From Beroe forskalii (Eukaryota; Ctenophora; Nuda; Beroida; Beroidae): a stretch of DNA of 64,000 bases. Every line of letters starts with the position of its first letter. Position 1 is the first letter of the stretch. The notes beneath the pieces were generated by a model. That model was not told the DNA's origin, made no database searches, and worked only from the letters and a program-made list of their open reading frames with translations. Positions 9,546-20,296 of this stretch are shown one piece after another. The translations under genes were made by a program, and so were the position numbers. The DNA lies in the NCBI GenBank assembly GCA_011033025.1, contig WFMF01000138.1, forward strand, positions 310,001 through 374,000, written 5' to 3'.

Positions 9546-10480
9546 ACCTTGATGTTAAGATTTTGACACATGTCCAGGAAATCTTTGTTGCAGAATTCTT
9601 TTCCATTGTCAGATAGGGTATTCTCTGGAGTCCCAAATATTGCGACCCAATTTCTCAGGAATTCAGACACAATGACTTCTGCAGATTTGTTTTCAATTAT
9701 TGTTGCAGTTGAAAACCTTGTTAATAAGTCAATTGCGTGTAGTATTATCTCATCACCTTCGAGGAATTTAAGGTCTAAGGCCACTGTCTGATTGAATCTG
9801 TCAGCCATAGGGAGACCAGTTTTAGGCTTAGGGGCTTCTTTTTTGTGCTTTTTACAGATGTCACAGTCCATCTCATCCAAGGCCTTACAGATGTCTTCTC
9901 TTCTGCTCTTCTGGGGTGATTAGTGTTTGAGACAAATTGCTTTAACTTTTGAGCTGAGGCATGGGCAAAGTATTTGTGTATGTGCAGTGCAAGTTTCTTA
10001 GGGTCATCATCCTTTGTCAGAAACACTTCATGGTCACTGTCTGCCTTAACCTCGTAATTATCACCTTTTTTGCTCAATGGTATCCCATAGTGTCCTGATG
10101 GAGTGGAGATAAGTTTCTGCACTTTTCCTCCAACTTCAATAGTGTCCTGTACAAAGTTCAACTTGGCTTCTGCATTCTTTAAAGATTCATTGGAAATAAG
10201 CAGTGGAACATTGTTCTCCACCAGGTTAGCTTTGATTACCATGTCTTTTCCACACATCTTGATAGGAATCACTTTCACAATCTCTGATGTCACTGGTTTG
10301 CCATCTCCAAACTTAAAATGTGCTACATGTTGCTCTTCCCTCAAATGAGACCTGTCTTTGTCATTCAAGCTGTCCTCAAAAGTCTCGAACCATTGCCTTC
10401 CTACAACTGTCTTAGCTGCTCCACAATCTAGAAGTGCAACATTCTCAGCTTCTGATGTGAGGTAACAAAGCTCTTCAAGT
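9546..10480 (-). pseudogene. Retroelement protease and integrase N-terminal half
   Basis: Reading down the minus strand: an aspartic-protease motif LLDCGAAKTVVG near 10440-10400 (DCG in place of DTG/DSG); a spacer of about 150 residues without RT motifs; an integrase zinc motif (H..H in HIHKYFAH near 9970, C..C in CDICKK near 9860); and the catalytic core with Asp residues in VALDLKF (about 9780) and LSDNGKEF (about 9610). A frameshift lies near 9900. Integrase directly follows protease, which is the Ty1/copia order, also used by Gmr1-type Ty3 elements and excluding ordinary Ty3/gypsy. The neighbouring gag is of the type I associate with Gmr1-like elements. Confidence 0.75.
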
Positions 10481-11585
10481 CTTCATCATCAATGAACATA
10501 CAATCCAATTTCAAGATTGTTTCTGGTTTATTGCTATTAGACTCTGGGCTTCTAACTTCATTCTTGTGCGGGCATTGGTTTGCCCAGTGATAGATTGACC
10601 TGCAAATTCGACAGGTACTTGGGTTGTTTGGTCTCCTAGAACCACTTTTGTTTGAACGGTCACTGCCTGAACTATATTGAGATTGATTAGAATCACTGCT
10701 TTGTCTAGAACTTGGCCTAGAATTACTTGAGCTACTACTTTGACTACCTCTCTGGTAAGGGTTGGATGCTCCCCTAAAGCCTTTTCTGAATTTCTGATAT
10801 AGAACTGATTGGCTTTCTTCTCCATCCAGTTCATCCTCATAAGGAATATCCAAAGATGGTCCTGGGTTATTTCCCTGATCCTCGTGGTCCCAGAGTCTGT
10901 CTTGATATAACACTTCAGCAGGTTCTTCTTTCACTAGTTTGACTTTGGGTGTTACTCTTCCGCTAGCTCCAATTTGAACAACTCCCTCATTCATGCTCAG
11001 GAGGATTGATTTCATCTTAGTGTAAGTCATAGTATCTCCTCCCATTCCAACCTTAGCAATAACCTCATCTTTGCCAAGATTAGCTCCTTTCATGAGCTTG
11101 TAAGCCAGCATTATGTCAGGTAACTTGGTGTCCTTTTTCTCTAGTTTTTTGTATAGCCTCTCAAATTTCAGAATATAATCTTTCATGGATTCATTGTTTC
11201 CTTTCCTTAGGGAATCAAATTCCTCATAGGCATTGAACAAGATAACATCTTCTGTTTCGGCATATTTAGCTTTGAGAGTTTTGCAGATTGTGTCCAAACC
11301 AGGAATGTATCTCTGTGTATCTCTGATGGTGAATTTCTCCGTGTCTTTCAATTCTTCTTCAGTAGGTTTAGTTATAGGGTACAACTCTGCATCATCTAGA
11401 TCCAGGATAACATCTACAACGCTTTCTCCTGAAGGCAACTTCTTGGATTCACTTAGCCCAAGAACTATGGCAGCAACCAACTCTGAGTCAGATTTTTCTT
11501 TTTCTTGAAGTCTGAGCCAGGATTGGAGAAGTTTCTTCCAACGCTCATAGTTTTGCTCCCAGGAGGGTCCTCGAAGTTTAGCCAT
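10428..11585 (-). CDS. gag: Retroelement Gag with CCHC zinc knuckle
   Basis: A 385-aa open frame starting at an ATG on the minus strand. The first 200 residues are a charged, mostly helical capsid-like region, with a block around FERLYKKLEKKD and LPDIMLAYKLMKGANL typical of retroelement Gag. A Ser/Arg/Asn-rich linker follows. A zinc knuckle CRICRSIYHWANQC fits C-x2-C-x4-H-x4-C near residue 327. The frame ends a few codons before the protease motif, which lies in another frame. The junction needs one frameshift near 10465, either programmed or, more likely in this decayed copy, mutational. Its role would be to package element RNA. The left neighbour is protease-integrase; the right is a putative LTR. 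Confidence 0.8.
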   Translation of the reverse strand: MAKLRGPSWEQNYERWKKLLQSWLRLQEKEKSDSELVAAIVLGLSESKKLPSGESVVDVILDLDDAELYPITKPTEEELKDTEKFTIRDTQRYIPGLDTICKTLKAKYAETEDVILFNAYEEFDSLRKGNNESMKDYILKFERLYKKLEKKDTKLPDIMLAYKLMKGANLGKDEVIAKVGMGGDTMTYTKMKSILLSMNEGVVQIGASGRVTPKVKLVKEEPAEVLYQDRLWDHEDQGNNPGPSLDIPYEDELDGEESQSVLYQKFRKGFRGASNPYQRGSQSSSSSNSRPSSRQSSDSNQSQYSSGSDRSNKSGSRRPNNPSTCRICRSIYHWANQCPHKNEVRSPESNSNKPETILKLDCMFIDDEDLKSFVTSHQKLRMLHF

Positions 11586-11668
11586 TCTACCTGTTTCTCA
11601 AATTAGTATGTGATGTGAGGTGGTGTGATCTTGCAAATTTTAGATATAAAACCACTTATAGATACCAA

Positions 11669-11932
11669 TGTTAGAATTTAAGAGTAGTCAGAAGACAATA
11701 ATACTAGTATATCACAAAGGGTAATAGCAAGTTGGATATGTATAATGTTAAGTATCAATATCAAAGTACCATTCACGTGTGTGTACCCGTATAAACAGCG
11801 AAGTAGTTGAAGTTAGGGTGGTGTAGCTGTGTAGAGAGATCTGAGTAGTAGTAACAAAAGGGAGTGTTCACAGGTGAGTTATCATGCCATCCTGTGAGCA
11901 GTTCGGTTAGAATAGAACAAAGGTGTGACACA
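11669..11932 (-). repeat. Candidate 5' LTR of the gag-pol element
   Basis: On the minus strand, sequence running from TGTGTCACACC (11932) to TTCTAACA (11669) begins TG and ends CA. It is followed at once by TTGGTATC, which resembles a tRNA primer-binding site, then about 75 bp to the gag start. The partner LTR would be outside the window, so the call rests on signals only. The right edge coincides with the point where the plus-strand envelope-like reading begins, as expected for an insertion. Confidence 0.4.
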
Positions 11933-12281
11933 CCCCATAAATCTCTCTGAAGAATGTAAGCAAGCCCTGGAGGTCGTTGATCAGACCTATCAAGCGAAAA
12001 TAGAACAATTAAAAGAAATTGTGCACACTGTTATAAAACCAGCACATATGGCAACCACCTCCAGATTCTGCAAAATTTTCAACAACTTCTGTGGGGATGC
12101 AGAAAAGACGTGCAGCAAAAGGTTTGTGGCAGAAGCAATTGCCATATAATCAGCACTAGCAACATCAGTTACAGCGTTGGGACTGTCTATTGACAATCAA
12201 ATCCAAATAGATAAAATTAAAGGCTATTTAGAAAGTTAGAAGAGGCACAGGATGATATAAATATGCTTAAATCTCAGCTAA
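11933..12281 (+). pseudogene. Envelope/fusion-glycoprotein-like gene, 5' part
   Basis: The plus-strand reading opens mid-gene at the LTR boundary, with no credible ATG. A basic CSKR dipeptide-type cleavage site near 12115 is followed by a small hydrophobic, Ala/Ile-rich stretch resembling a fusion peptide, then a heptad-like helical segment reaching the MITE at 12284. A stop codon at 12147 and a second break near 12235 show it is not functional. The pattern is that of a class I viral or retroviral-type fusion protein; the family is not identified. The upstream coding part was separated by the LTR element. Confidence 0.5.
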
Positions 12282-12283
12282 TA

Positions 12284-13053
12284 CCGGGTGGGCCAAAAAG
12301 AACGTTACAAAAGTAACGCGCTGTAACTTTGGTTGTGTTTGGAGTTTCTTAATGAAACTTTGGGATGTCATAGGTATGTACCTACGATACAATTTTGCTC
12401 CAAAAATTTGAAATGTCTACCTCAAAAAATGTACGAGTTATCAACGAAAAACCGGTTTATTTGCCATATCTCAGCTTCTGAGACTCAAAAATGTTAGCTA
12501 ATCCAGGATCATATTGCCCACATATTGCCCGTAATGTCCTGAAAGTTTCATCAAGATTGCTCAAAAAACCTCGGAGATATGCGCCTTTTTGTATCGCAAA
12601 AAGTGTACATAAAGCACAATTAAAGGGTACATTACGTATGCAAGCTTGCATAGTTTTACATGTCCAAATATGGAGATAAGCACGGTGTTTGTTTACATTT
12701 CATCTGCAGAGTGTGTAAAAGCTTGCGTATACACACTTTCTTGCGAAACAAAAAAGGCGCATATCTCCGAGGTTTTTTGAGCAATCTTGATGAAACTTTC
12801 AGGACATTACGGGCAATATGTGGGCAATATGATCCTGGATTAGCTAACATTTTTGAGTCTCAGAAGCTGAGATATGGCAAATAAACCGGTTTTTCGTTGA
12901 TAACTCGGACATTTTTTGAGGTAGACATTTCAAATTTTTGGAGCAAAATTGTATCGTACATACCTATGACATCCCAAAGTTTCATTAAGAAACTCCAAAC
13001 ACAACCAAAGTTACAGCACGTTACTTTTGTAACGTTCTTTTTGGCCCACCCGG
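12284..13053. mobile_element. 770-bp palindromic mariner-type MITE
   Basis: Flanked by TA (12282-12283, 13054-13055), with termini CCGGGTGGGCCAAAAAGAAC and its reverse complement. The two arms, roughly 330 bp each, are near-perfect inverted copies around a central spacer near 12610-12720, so transcripts would form a long hairpin. The mirrored ORFs on both strands are an effect of the palindrome. It sits inside the envelope-like gene. Confidence 0.85.
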
Positions 13054-13055
13054 TA

Positions 13056-14567
13056 GAAACGAATGAACGCCAAAAGAGCATTCTCTACACACAGAACAAT
13101 ATCCTGGGCTATATTGCAGAGATCAAACAGGACATCCAAGTCCTCTCGAACATGATAGAATGCAACAGGATAACGATTTACTATGCTCAGTGGGCCTCAA
13201 TGATTATCAAGAAACTAGAAGACATTCTAGTGTACCCGCTAAATGGACAAGTGGCAGGCAGACTACTGCCAAGCCTAATATCGCCCTCGGACATATTGGA
13301 CTCCCTTGCGAATGCTCCACGTTTTGGTAAAAGCTCTATACTAAGATACTAACACATATTCCAGCAATATTCTATAGTAGTGCAACAGCTGCAATTATAG
13401 ACTACGACTTTGACAATTTGGTATTCCACTTTCTGATTGCTTATCCCATATTTGAGAAACAATCATCGCTCATGCCCTTTTTTAGAGTATACCAGACAGG
13501 CTTTTCAGCTAACATACTCAAACAATCGGATGACACTGACATGACTGGAGCTCAGTGTCTACTATATGACATGCCGGAACATGCTGTTAAAATGAACGGA
13601 AAATACTACGCAGTAGGACATATGAAGACAAATTGTCCTATTGTAGGTCAAATCACAGTGTGCCCTGATGCATCTTTTTCGCTGCATAACCTTGATGAAT
13701 GTGTTAACCTGTCAAACAAGATAACAGACACAGCAGTGCAAGGAATATGCAAACTTAATCGTTGTGATAAACCAGCATCTTTTGTCAATCTCAAAGGTGG
13801 AGTAATGCTCAGGACTCCTGAGAGAGATGTTAACGTTGTTTACAAAACCAAATCACTAGGACTGTCAGCAGAATCAGTGACTACAACCGAGAAACGGAAT
13901 GTCTCAGAGTCAAATACACTATGGATCAATTGGGGACGGAATGTATCAGCAGTACAGGTTGACAAACACATGGTGTATAATCCTACCGATGAAACCACCA
14001 TATCCAGAATTGATCTTTTAAAAACTAACCCCCTCAACACGATCATCAAACTAAGCACTATCTATAACAGGGCCTGTTATAGATAGTGCTTAGTTAAACA
14101 GGGACTTCCAGGCTTCAGAGATGGTCAAAGAAATCGAGCTTCAAAGGCAGAACATATCCAGGATAACCCGCAGCATTGATGTCTCCAACAGCGTCATTGG
14201 GGAAATTAACAAGATTGTTGATATCTTTAAAAATCCCTGGGACTATTTCAGACTTCCGCTCATCATCACGGCAAGTATTTTAGGATTAGGCACAATCACG
14301 TACATAGCCTACAAAATCTACAAATGTGTCAGAAAACATCAGGGGAAACAGCAGCATAATTTACAGCTATTTCACATGGATGCAATGCCGGCAAAACAGG
14401 AAGAACGGGAACCCATCAATCAACAGGAGGAATGTATCCATGAGCCTGAGGCTCCTGCACCGACACCATCACGTGCAGTGGTAGCGCAGCAACCCACAAG
14501 CTATGCCCCGATTTCATCACCATACTACCGGCTAATGCCCTCAGGACAAGTATGGAAGATGAATTAA
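13056..14567 (+). pseudogene. Envelope/fusion-glycoprotein-like gene, 3' part
   Basis: This resumes the frame interrupted by the MITE. First comes a heptad-rich helix (13060-13160), then a Cys-containing ectodomain in an open stretch 13418-14086 with several paired cysteines. After a break at the palindrome (14049-14095), 14121-14567 encodes a second amphipathic helix, one transmembrane segment (IITASILGLGTITYIAY, near 14265-14315) and a roughly 80-residue cytoplasmic tail rich in Gln, Glu and Pro with a YRLMPS end. Stops near 13350 and the palindrome break the frame. Order and topology fit a class I envelope-type protein of an endogenous virus or errantivirus-like element. No adjoining gag-pol on the same strand is visible. 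Confidence 0.55.
14049..14095. other. Perfect 47-bp palindrome breaking the envelope-like ORF
   Basis: 23-nt arms (AACTAAGCACTATCTATAAC plus AGG, and their exact complement) are separated by one base at 14072. The right arm copies the left in reverse and introduces the stop at 14086. This is what a replication template switch leaves behind. Confidence 0.85.
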
Positions 14568-15150
14568 TTGGAACGGGCCGTCTTCATAAAGGTGGCACTG
14601 AGACAATGCTCTTTCGGACTTTCAACTGAGAGCAACAATATCGTCTTACATACTCTATATTTACTCACCTGCATGCTAATATATCATGAATTTTAGACAA
14701 ATATACTATCATATGACTTATCTTTTTCACCATTGTCTGATTGCAAGCTGATTTGGAAGCAAGTAAGCACACATGTCACCATGAAAAGGGGCTTGCCACC
14801 CTCTCATAACATTAAGTTACAATGACTCTGTATTACGTGGTGACTGTAACATGTTGATTACAATAATAATTACACTAATGATTACAATAATGATTACACT
14901 AATGATTACAATAATAATTACAATAACTAATGGTATCTTCTGATCTAGAGGGCGAGAAAGGATTCCTCAGCTTGCAAAATCTTTAACATACAATGCATAG
15001 AATTTAACTTGTAGCTACTGTACTCTGTTCCATACGATATCTTCTTTTAATTAACTAATCGATTTACTTCATTAGATATTACTAACACATCACTAGATTC
15101 TCCAATACCTCATTACATTACTTTAACACTACCTAAACAGCTAGTACAAT
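14568..15150. other. Non-coding stretch with 12-bp microsatellite
   Basis: It contains about six copies of ATTACAATAATG / ATTACACTAATG at 14860-14935. The purine run GAAAAGGGG near 14783 could be a polypurine tract of an element following the envelope-like gene, but no LTR partner was found. Confidence 0.4.
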
Positions 15151-15654
15151 ATGGACTGGGACAGTGATCTTCTGCAACGTTTCCAGCTGAATCATTCAAT
15201 GGCGGTCGCTGTTGCGACCGACCCCCGTTGGCTGAGGATATCGACAGGGAGCGTCGGTACAGAGGCAGTACAGTATACGCACATTCTAGCTGAGGCAAAA
15301 GAATGTGTCACATGGTTGACACAAAGTGTTAACTCTGCCATACTGCAACTGAGTGGGCGAGAGCCTGTAGCCGAAAATTTGACTCCCATTTATAAACACT
15401 TTATGACGACAACGGCCAGCATTATCAGGAGAGTTCATACTGTGTTGGAAAAGCAGACCAACACGGTACCCACCACAACGCGTTTCATAAAAACGCGAAG
15501 AAAAGTTTTTATGGACTCCCTCATACCGGAGCTGCTTGCAGCTCCGGTATTTGGTTATAGGGATTTGGATCACCTGTGGGAATTAACATTCACTGCCCTG
15601 TCAATCCTTAACAGCATTCTAGACTTAACTAACACTGACATCACATCTGCATGA
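15151..15654 (+). CDS. Unidentified 167-aa ORF
   Basis: An ATG-started open frame, 600 bp downstream of the envelope-like gene and on the same strand. It is mostly helical and contains no cysteine cluster, transmembrane segment or motif I recognise. Within it, 15523-15550 is a perfect palindrome (13-nt arms, 2-nt loop, core ACCGGAGCTGC), which suggests a template-switch change here too. It may be an accessory protein of the same element, or chance. Confidence 0.3.
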   Translation: MDWDSDLLQRFQLNHSMAVAVATDPRWLRISTGSVGTEAVQYTHILAEAKECVTWLTQSVNSAILQLSGREPVAENLTPIYKHFMTTTASIIRRVHTVLEKQTNTVPTTTRFIKTRRKVFMDSLIPELLAAPVFGYRDLDHLWELTFTALSILNSILDLTNTDITSA

Positions 15655-16050
15655 GTTTCATCCTCGCAATATCCTGGGAATTGCAGCCCCTACCCCTCCT
15701 TGTTAGAATACGCTCCAATTTACAAAATATAGACTTGGGCAGAGATTTTGAAATTTGATGTAGTGAACATGTCAATACTTTTCTTGTGGTTAGAGCAAAA
15801 TGCATGGAACCAGGAATTTTCAAGGAATACGATATGCAATTTTAATAATGGATGAATGACAATTGCATTAATACAATATATGTCAAATACACTGAATATT
15901 TACTGGGTATCACTGCTTCAATGGTTTGAGACCAGAATTTCCTTGTGCACCACGCCTAAAATTAACTTGAAATTTGCTAAACTAACGCCGAGGGCAGCAC
16001 TTGAAAACCTTTTCCAAACAGGTGCAGATTCTAACCACAATTCTTCAGAA
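15655..16050. other. No feature seen
   Basis: AT-rich sequence without ORFs of interest. It is the left flank of the outer TIR element copy B, continuing after it at 22858. Confidence 0.4.
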
Positions 16051-16653
16051 CACAGCAGCCCACATCCAGAAACACGCGAGTCCGTGTGTCTGACTCGGAG
16101 GAAATTGATTTTGAGAGGAAATTTTTGGTGGTTTGTGAGGAATTTTTTGTATGAAAATGTTAATTTTAGATTCTGATGGCGGAGGAAAATGTTCGTATTT
16201 TTAAGTCAAGTGTCACAGATATGTTTCATTCATGAGTAAAAGGAATATGATGTGATTCTAAATTGATTTTAAAGGCAGATTTCGTATTAAGATGCAAAAA
16301 AGTCAAAATTTCGCCTGCGGCGGGCTGTTGTGATCAAATTGCGTGAATAAATTGGTCTTAGACACAACCACAGGACGTGTGAACTGTGAAGAACATCAAA
16401 AATTTTCGCGTGCGGCAGACTGTTGTGATCAAATTACCAATACCAAATTGGCTTAATATTAGCTTAAGTATTAGAGGCAGATTCAGATGCAAAAAAACCC
16501 TAAAAATTTCCCCTGTCGTGGGCTGTTGTGATCAAATTATGTTATTCAATTAATCAAGACACGGCCACGGATGTGTAGCAATTAAAATTTTCGCTTGCAA
16601 CGGGTTATTTCAATCAAATGTTTCATAACCAAATTGACTTAAGAGGCAGATTC

Positions 16654-17987
16654 CAGGCATGGATCCACGGGGGCGTGCGGGGGGCGTGCGGGGGGCGTGC
16701 GCACGCCCCCATCAGAAATTTGGGGGCGTGCGTGGGGGCGTGCGATTTTTGAAAATTTGATGATTGCGATGAATTCAAGATGCCAAGAATAAACTTAGTT
16801 GAAAAATTTCATTCATTCATTACTTCTAAAAGCATATTCTAAATATCAATACCTCTGATAATGATACTTTTATCTACATACAACAGTACAGAGTAGATGT
16901 AATATGATCAACCATATTTCTATAGCTAACAACTTAACAAAAGGGAAAGGAAACAAAACAGAGGACCCAAGCACACCTTCAAAACTATAAAGCTATAACA
17001 AAAGGGTTACATGAACTAAAAATAATTTATAAGGCTTGAAAAGTGAAAAAAGTGCTAACGGGCTAAAACGGGGTCCATTAGTTGGGCAAGGGTGATTGTG
17101 AAGTACAAAGTGTGCTACACACGATTTTTCGGCCTCCATCCAGGAAATAATTTTCATGCCAATAGCCTTGAAGGCTTGAAACTAAAAATACCTACAGGAT
17201 TTAGGATCCTATTGCTGCCCCCAGACCCCTGTTGTTCTTTTTATTGTCAATATATTTATTGAGATTGTGTACATCGCAGCGATCGAGTTGGTTGAAAACA
17301 ATGGCAAAACACTATTGAGTTGTCATTTCTTTGCACTCCAAACCTCTGGATTCTGGAGGCTGTTGCCCCCAGACCCCTGCTGCTCTTTTGATTTAATATT
17401 TATTGGGATTTTACGACAGCAACAACAGCGCTGTTATTAAGTTGCAAACAATGCCCAAACACTATTGAGTTACCATTTCTTTATACTCCAGACCTGGCTT
17501 CTGGGGGCTGCCGCCCCCAGACCCCTGCTGCTCTTTTGATTCTTAATATAATATTTATTGGGATTTTTACGACAGCAACAACAGCGCTGCTTAGTTGAAA
17601 ACAATGCCCAAACACTATTGAGTTACCATTTCTTTATACTCCAGACCTCTGGCTTCTGGGGGCTGCCGCCCCCAGACCCCTGCTGCTGCTACTTTGATTC
17701 TTAATATAATATTTATCAGGGACTTTGTATGACAGCAACGGCAGTGCTGTTATTTTTTAAGTTGAAAACAATGCCCAAACACTATTGAGTTGCCATCTCG
17801 TTATACTCCAGACCTCTGGCCTCTGGGGGCTGCCGCCCCGGACCCCTGCTTATACATACTTTAATTATCCTTCAAATATTCAAAAACGTCCTATGTGCGA
17901 ACGAGGTGCCGCGAAGCGGCGCCGAGTGAGCTTTATACTTTTATAAATTTGCACGCCCCCAAAAATTCTGGGCTGGATCCATGCCTG
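16654..17987. mobile_element. hAT-like non-autonomous transposon, copy B
   Basis: The same TIR (CAGGCATGGATCCA) and 8-bp GCAGATTC duplication (16646-16653, 17988-17995) as copy A. It lacks the 5.26-kb insertion and so shows the empty target site near 17178. Confidence 0.85.
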
Positions 17988-18078
17988 GCAGATTCAGACG
18001 AAAAAACCCTAAAAATTTTCGCCTGCGGCGGGCTGTTGTGATCAAATTGTGTCAATGAATTGGTTTTAGACCCAGCCA

Positions 18079-19264
18079 CCCCAGTCAAAAACCCAGGCAA
18101 CTTATGCAACATATTGCACTAACATCTAGGATAATAAAAGGGCAAAATTACTAACATGTGACCCACTTGACGGTTGGCAACTAACATCCACAGAACTAAA
18201 ATTGTGAAAATAATTATTTGAATATCAACAGTTCTTATTGTATACATAGACCAGTCGCTAGTGGGCACTGTTCATCACTATTGCAGCATTGCTCCTCCTC
18301 TGCCAGGGAGCTCAAGTTACAGAAACAGGCAACGCCGTTCATATTTGTATGTCAGGTTGCCCAGATCTAGGCAACCCACTGTATTATAGTATGTTGCGTT
18401 GCAAAAGCATGTTAGTCATTCTCATGTTAGTCCAACAGTGAAGTGGGGAGGTAGATAATCGAATTGGCACTATATTTGGTTTGGTTTGGTTTGGTTTGGT
18501 TTCAGTTCGGGATGGATACAGTGCAATGTACTCACTGTCTGTGTCCATGGCTCCCGGGGGTGTAGGTTTCTTGGGCTAGGGAGCCGAAAAACCGTGTGCG
18601 GTACATTTTGTGCCTCATAATCACCCTTGCCCAACTGATGACCCTTTGTTAGCCCAGAGCACTTGTTGGTTTTTAGGCCTTAAATTATTATTAAAATCAT
18701 TGAATCTCCTTTATTCATACATTTTGACACTTGCATAAATCTATGAGCATGAAATGAGCATGATATGAGCATGATATTAAATTACTCCTTTTATTATTTT
18801 TGGATTACTAACTATAAAGACTTGGTGAACAGACTTCAGCAATTCTGTATGTAGTTTGTAGATAAAAATATAGAGAGCGGGTGTCCTCTCCACGCTATGC
18901 TAAACGCCGTGCACGAGAAATGTGCCGCCCTACGTCATCAACTTACTACATCATGATATGATTATGACGTCATCCTGTCCGCCTCTAGCTTGTGCGTGGG
19001 GTTTAGTAGGATCTGACCTGATTCCTAATTCAATCAAAATGCTTGCATATTATCCCCAATTCCGATTGATATGCAAGGGTACTGGCAGTACGTTCCCATT
19101 TTAGAGAGGAGTAGAAACATGTATGAAACATGTATGTAGTATGTATGTATGATAATATACTGTATCGTCATGATTATGATTGTGTGACGACACTGAAACA
19201 ATACTAACATGACGTCCTTCGAAAATCAGGTTGTACTAACATCACTACAGGTTCTAGAATGGGG
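18079..19264. mobile_element. CCCCA-ended TIR transposon, copy 2
   Basis: Starts CCCCAGTCAAAAACCC, ends GGTTCTAGAATGGGG, and is flanked by CCCAGCCA (18071-18078, 19265-19272). It is longer than the copy at 8816 because a SINE-like repeat sits inside at 18475-18868. No transposase. Confidence 0.75.
18475..18868 (+). mobile_element. SINE-like dispersed repeat, copy 1
   Basis: A roughly 390-bp insertion absent from the equivalent site near 9215. It begins with a GGTTT/TTTGG simple repeat. The body includes GTGTCCATGGCTCCCGGGGG and AATCACCCTTGCCCAACTGA, and it ends AGATAAAAA followed by a short TATA duplication. A GTTCGGGAT near its start faintly resembles a pol III B box, but no convincing A box is seen. 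It could be a SINE or a short truncated retroelement. Confidence 0.5.
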
Positions 19265-19905
19265 CCCAGCCACAGATGTGAAACTTGAAAGAAAAATTCG
19301 CCTTTGGCGGACTATTGTAATCAAATTATTGATAGTGATACTGAATTGACTTTAGAGGCAGATTTCGTATTACAATACAAAAGAATCTAAAAATTTTCGC
19401 CTGTGGCGGGCTGTTGTGATCAAATTGTGTCAATGAATTGGTTCTAGACCCAGTCACAGGCATAATCCACGATTTTTGCAAGTACACCTGAATTCGCTGC
19501 GAATTCGCCGCGAATTCAAGTGAATTCAGGTGAATTCAGGTGAATTCGCGGCGGAGTTCGCCAAAAAATTTTTTTGGCGGACTCCGCCGGAGTCCGCCGG
19601 AGTCCGCCGCGAACTCCGGCGAATTCACTTGAATTCACCTGAATTCGCCGCGAATACACGCGTATTCGGTGTACTAGTTCGCCAATTTTCCAGTTCACCC
19701 AGGTGAACTGCCAGTTCGCGGCGAATTCGCAGCGAACTAGTTCGCCTGAATTCAGATGCCGGAGTCCGCCTGAGTTCGCCGGAGTCCGCCTGAGTTCGCC
19801 GGAGGGAAACGTGCCCAAAAGCCCAAATCAGTACGAATTTAACAAATTAGCGATCGGCGATGAAGGAAAATTGCGTTATTGCAATTGCAAAGGCTCTTCT
19901 TATAT

Positions 19906-20296
19906 TGTAGGATGTTACCCTACCCTCCGCCGCGCACGCAAGGTTTGGTATGTCTCCCATGTAAACGGGACTGAGTGACGTCACAGATCTAAACGTCAAT
20001 TTTTCTGTATCCTAAACCTAACCATGACCCTAACCAAAACCCTAACCTTAATCCTTGCCCTCAACCTAACAAATCCTGACCCTAATCTCGACCCTAAAAC
20101 CATGACCCTAACCTAACCTTTAAAATAAAGCTAGATGCGCTAAAATTATATTTTTATTTTGAGTGACGTCATTGTCATAGATAATGAAGGCTCCCGTTTA
20201 CATGGGAGACTAGCCCAAGTTTTTTTGGGGATCTAAACGTCCCTCCAAATTGTTAAACGGGGCAGGGACGTGGAGATCTAAAATCCATCCAACCTT
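19906..20296. repeat. ~390-bp insertion with degenerate CCCTAA repeats
   Basis: Absent from the second copy (near 39855). It contains a run of diverged CCCTAACC repeats (about 20020-20120), GATCTAAACGTC twice and a TGACGTCA palindrome. Possible TTATA duplication at its edges. The CCCTAA units match the TTAGGG telomere repeat but are too diverged to be a telomere. Confidence 0.5.

Noticed and set aside
12457-12884. Two mirrored ORFs on opposite strands encoding nearly the same peptide
   Set aside because: They lie in the arms of a palindromic MITE and reflect its symmetry.
9500-14567. An ambisense retrovirus with gag-pol on minus and envelope on plus strand
   Set aside because: The envelope-like frame begins without a start codon exactly at the LTR edge of the minus-strand element, which fits an LTR element inserted into an older gene better than one element.
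20020-20120. Internal telomere or chromosome-fusion point
   Set aside because: Units are too diverged, too few, and confined to an insertion inside a transposon.
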